Positions 8,683-11,406 of a DNA stretch of 11,406 nucleotides are shown piece after piece. A model generated the notes under the pieces. That model did no database searches. It was not told the DNA's origin and saw only the letters and a list, made by a program, of their open reading frames with translations. Each line of letters opens with the position of its first letter. Position 1 is the first letter of the stretch. The position numbers and the translations under genes are program-made. Location of the stretch: positions 1 to 11,406 of the forward strand of contig JALLBK010000752.1 in the NCBI GenBank assembly GCA_036940085.1, given 5' to 3'. The DNA comes from Discostella pseudostelligera (lineage: Eukaryota; Bacillariophyta; Thalassiosirophyceae; Thalassiosirales; Thalassiosiraceae).

Positions 8683-9073
8683 GATGATCTACTTATGATG
8701 ATCAATTGATTTGTGGAGTGTCGCGGCAGCGGCATTGATATACCATACATACCATAGACAAGAGAGGCTCTGGGCTGAGCGCTCCCGCCAAAATTTCCCT
8801 CCATATCCTCGCCATTCTTCATGTAGGAACACGTAGGAATTAGTATGTATCTTTCCTCGAAGCGACGTACTTCAGACCATCACCATCATCTGCTTGCTTG
8901 TCGCTCGGCGCTCGGTGCTCGGCGCTCGACTTTGAGCGGATGCATGATGAATGAGACGCAGTTGAGTTAATGGTAGCAGCCGCCGGACCACCCTCAATCT
9001 CCCCGAGACAACCCAAAGCAAAGGACAACAACTTTTATCCATCAGATTTCTCCCCATTCCTTTCACTTGCACC
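8683..9073. promoter_or_regulatory. Divergent intergenic region, RFT1 / MED31
   Basis: A 391-bp stretch between two divergent start codons, so it should contain both promoters and both 5' UTRs. It includes four 7-bp GCTCGGC-type units in tandem (8903-8930) and a short ATACCATACATACCATA tract near 8740. The minus-strand open frames here are Ser/Ala-rich, start mid-region and show no family resemblance, so I do not call them genes. No distinct TATA or initiator element stands out. Confidence 0.45.
8903..8930. repeat. Four 7-bp GCTCGGC tandem units in the divergent promoter region
   Basis: Units read GCTCGGC, GCTCGGT, GCTCGGC and GCTCGAC. Being GC-rich, clustered and midway between two starts, they could be a protein-binding cluster or a chance microsatellite. 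Confidence 0.6.
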
Positions 9074-9742
9074 ATGAAAAATCCTACAAAAACAAAAATC
9101 AGCAACATCGATGTCGATGTCGCGATGCCTCCCTCGGCGGCGACAGTGGCGTCCCTCCCTTCTAATCGATTTGAGTTAGAGGTAAGCTATGGTGAATAAA
9201 AATTTCAGGAATCGAAACGTATTGATCAATTCCATTTACACAGCATTTTGCCTTATCATCAATATCAATATACCGTCGTAATTCTCCAGCTGGAATTCGT
9301 GCAATCCTTGGCCTCTCCCGCCTACTTGCACTACCTTGCCACAAGTGGTATATTGTATCAGCCAGCGTTCTTAGATTTTTTACGATACCTTCGATACTGG
9401 AAACATCCTCAATATGCCAAATATCTGACATATCCACACTGTTTGTACTTCTTGGATTTATTGGTCTCACCCGCTTCCGATCACTCAGAACAAGATGGTG
9501 CATGTACTGATGGCGCTGGCGGTTGTGAGAAGGGGAAACATATGAGAGAAATGATTACCGCGGGTGCTGATGCTGGAGAAGCATTTCGAAGAGAAATCGC
9601 TCATGTACCATTTAGAAACTTCGTTCATGAACAACAATTTTATTCTTGGCAGTTCCGTAGTGCAAGATTATACGGTTCCAGCGAGGACAAAAGAGGGACA
9701 AACGGTGAGGTTCGAGAAGATCAGATCTCTGGAGGACAATAG
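9074..9742 (+). CDS. MED31: Mediator complex subunit 31 (SOH1)
   Basis: Two exons, 9074-9181 and 9290-9742, give 186 residues. The 108-nt intron (GTAAGC...TCTCCAG) contains in-frame stops and its removal rebuilds the family entry motif NRFELELEFVQ. MED31 is a small, highly conserved subunit of the Mediator middle module, which links activators to RNA polymerase II. The core helices are plain: LEFVQSLASPAYLHYLA (37-53), FLDFLRYLRYWKHPQYAKYL (64-83), YPHCLYFLDLL (84-94) and FVHEQQFYSWQ (147-157). About 37 extra residues (97-133), rich in Gly, Ala, Asp and Glu, sit between LDLLVS and FRREIAH, where human MED31 (131 residues) has only a short link. No GT-AG pair removes the insert while keeping the flanks. 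The tail after 165 is polar and probably disordered. The gene converges on the EF-hand gene with a 153-bp gap. Confidence 0.93.
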
Positions 9743-9895
9743 GAAGTTTTCACGGAGAGATGTGCTGTCGCATTGCGTGCATTACAAACACATGATTTTT
9801 GTTTACGATTCGGGATTGTGGAGTCGTCGATTGCCTTCGTTCTGAGTGCAATTCATATTATGTAGAGTACAATGTTGCATACACCATCCTTCCCG

Positions 9896-10973
9896 TCAAG
9901 ACTCAACAACATAGCGCAGACAAGATGGATAATCACAGTCATTTTTACACTCAATAACCATGTGAGGAGCCCATCGTCTCATGGAACAGCGCTTTTGGCA
10001 CTCGGCAACAACGTCGTCATCTTTTCTGCACTCTAATCCATCAGCGCAATCATCCCCTATCTCGCAAACGTTTCCCAAAGTTTGAGCAATTGCATCGCCG
10101 CTCAACTTGCAATGCCCGCTATCAATCTTCTCGACGAACAATTCCTGCTTCTCGTTGTTAACAAATTTTGAGTCGAAATTCCTAAAGTCACCTTCATGGA
10201 AGGGGCATATGTTGAACGATGTAGTTTCGCCATTCTTCCATGTTCGAGATAAATTGACGGTATTTCCTCTCTTGCATTTTCGAATCATTTTATCGCACAT
10301 ATTCATATCGATCAAACGGAACGAGCTGGAGACGGAACAATCAACTTCGTTATCATTCACAGTACATCTCAAGCGTCTACCATCCGTCGTGACCGTGGCA
10401 CGGTCAAACGCAATGGAATCAGTCGACGCCTGAGTACTCAGGGCTTCCTTCGTATACTTATCTGTCAGTTCGGCATCGGATGAGATGGTAGTGTCTTTCG
10501 CTAGGGATGCCGCGGCGAAGGACGTTCCAAGATTAGAGATGGCAAGGATGACGACGAGCGCTAGGAGACTAAATTGAAGTAGCAATGTTATGAGCCACAT
10601 GAAATGATGTTTGCAAGACAATAAAGAACAATAAAACCGAGCACTTCACTTACCCGAATACGATCCACTTGATCCGTACCAGTTGCTTCCGTGTCTCCAA
10701 CTGCTCTTGCATCAATGAGTAGATTTTATCGTTCGTCAAGAAGCCCCGATTGCTGCTGTCCATTGCTCGCATCGCCCTCTCGGCAGCGTCCAACTCTCCA
10801 TCGCCATCGATGTCGTACATTTTGGAGACGCTCGAGAGTTTACGAGGGAAGCGCGAAGGCACTGTGTTTTCATTTTCAGAGGTAATTGGTGCATCGCCGT
10901 CCATCACGGATGTCGTGGCCGATTCTGGGTTGGTGCTGTTGCGGTTTCTGTTCTCGTTATCGATGGTATGCAT
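9896..10973 (-). CDS. EF-hand, single-TM protein with Cys-rich C-terminal domain (unnamed)
   Basis: Two exons, 10973-10654 and 10568-9896, give 330 residues. The 85-nt intron (GTAAGTGA...AATTTAG) interrupts the membrane helix, and the join yields a smooth hydrophobic run. Order: polar Ser/Asn-rich start (1-48); one canonical EF-hand loop DIDGDGELDAAE (54-65); a second, degenerate loop (72-83) lacking acidic residues at positions 3, 5 and 12; a basic stretch RKQLVRIK; a TM helix about 103-125; then NLGTSFAAASLAKDT (119-133) and about 200 residues with 14 cysteines, including C-E-I-G-D-D-C-A-D-G-L-E-C near 275-287. Basic residues before the helix predict a cytosolic N-terminus and a luminal or extracellular, probably disulfide-bonded, C-terminus with one N-L-S glycosylation site. 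The role is unknown: possibly Ca sensing at a membrane. A TAA lies in frame upstream of the ATG and no other ATG intervenes. I associate this layout with diatoms from memory only. Confidence 0.82.
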
Positions 10974-11406
10974 ACTTGCAATAATCGTAATGTGTAATGT
11001 TGTTGGACGTCGTGTTGAGATTTAGCGTTGATCGGATGAAAAAAATATGATGAAGGATCAATGCATCGATCTGGAAGAAGAAGTGGGACCGATGCCGATG
11101 AATAATTTGTGGATGACACCATGGATCATCGGGATAGATGATGTGAGTACCATTACCATTACCATATCGTAGTCGTAGTAGGTCGTCGACGTCAATGCCG
11201 ATGAAGGCAATCAATCAAGAGCAGCGATGGGCGATGGTGGGGAAGTGGGTTGAAGTGTGGGAAGAGAAGAAGTGGGATCGCATAGATCGCATCTTTGCTG
11301 TCCACGAGGGAACCTGTAGACTGTACGGTATGGTACTCAGCGCCGGTGCGACACTGCGACACTGAAGAGACAGTGTGACGTCAGCGGGAAGGGATCGGTA
11401 CATCTC
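10974..11406. other. Right flank without an established gene
   Basis: This contains the 5' flank of the EF-hand gene. On the plus strand, a 41-codon frame starts at 11047 and runs past a GTGAGT at about 11142. A second, Trp-rich frame of about 56 codons starts at 11193. The two are in registers that no GT-AG pair joins, so a divergent plus-strand gene is not shown. TACCAT repeats lie at about 11148-11165. The minus-strand frames are Ser/His-rich and look non-coding. Confidence 0.4.

Noticed and set aside
8840..9108. Minus-strand frames in the RFT1/MED31 gap
   Set aside because: Low-complexity Ser/Ala/Arg content, overlap with the MED31 start, and no recognisable domain.
9182..9208. 27-nt intron in MED31 ending at TTTCAG
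   Set aside because: It would keep frame but add 27 residues in the middle of the conserved NRFELELEFVQ motif and is very short; the acceptor at 9288-9289 rebuilds the motif exactly.
9564..9845. 93-codon plus-strand frame overlapping the end of MED31
   Set aside because: It lies in another register over conserved MED31 codons and shows no family resemblance.
1..11406. tRNA, rRNA or a complete transposon
   Set aside because: I found no cloverleaf, no conserved rRNA words, no transposase or reverse transcriptase motifs and no paired terminal repeats.

Overview
The window looks like nuclear DNA of a stramenopile, most likely a centric diatom. The genes are compact and split by short GT-AG introns (57-165 nt). 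One encodes a CEP104-type ciliary-tip protein, which is expected only in a lineage with flagellated cells (centric diatoms keep flagellated sperm). Another joins EF-hands, one membrane helix and a Cys-rich tail, an arrangement I associate with diatoms. The organism is an inference; no rRNA, tRNA or plastid marker is present.

Left part (about 1-4030): no gene I can support. It holds a 30-bp minisatellite (about 595-1140) that runs directly into a degenerate 11-bp CTCTGCACCTG array (about 1139-2107). A non-repetitive island with a small Cys-containing open frame on the minus strand (1571-1768) interrupts that array. After it come purine-rich sequence with a (GAT)7 tract, about five diverged tandem copies of a roughly 62-bp unit carrying a small hairpin (2771-3070), and low-complexity sequence with short, stop-broken protein-like stretches.

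Right part (4031-10973): five genes packed closely on strictly alternating strands. They are CEP104 (minus, 3 exons, 625 aa), a heterotrimeric G-protein gamma subunit (plus, 72 aa, CaaX end), RFT1 (minus, 3 exons, 608 aa), Mediator subunit MED31 (plus, 2 exons, 186 aa) and an unnamed EF-hand / single-TM / Cys-rich protein (minus, 2 exons, 330 aa). The divergent gaps are 285 and 391 bp and the convergent gaps 66 and 153 bp, so neighbours probably share promoter regions and have very short 3' ends. All exon joins were read from GT/AG sites plus frame and family continuity.

The five genes do not form a pathway: they cover cilium assembly, G-protein signalling, ER N-glycosylation, transcription and a probable Ca-responsive membrane protein. 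The most notable are the easily missed G-gamma gene, the short CEP104 and the EF-hand membrane protein. The last 430 bases hold no gene I can establish.
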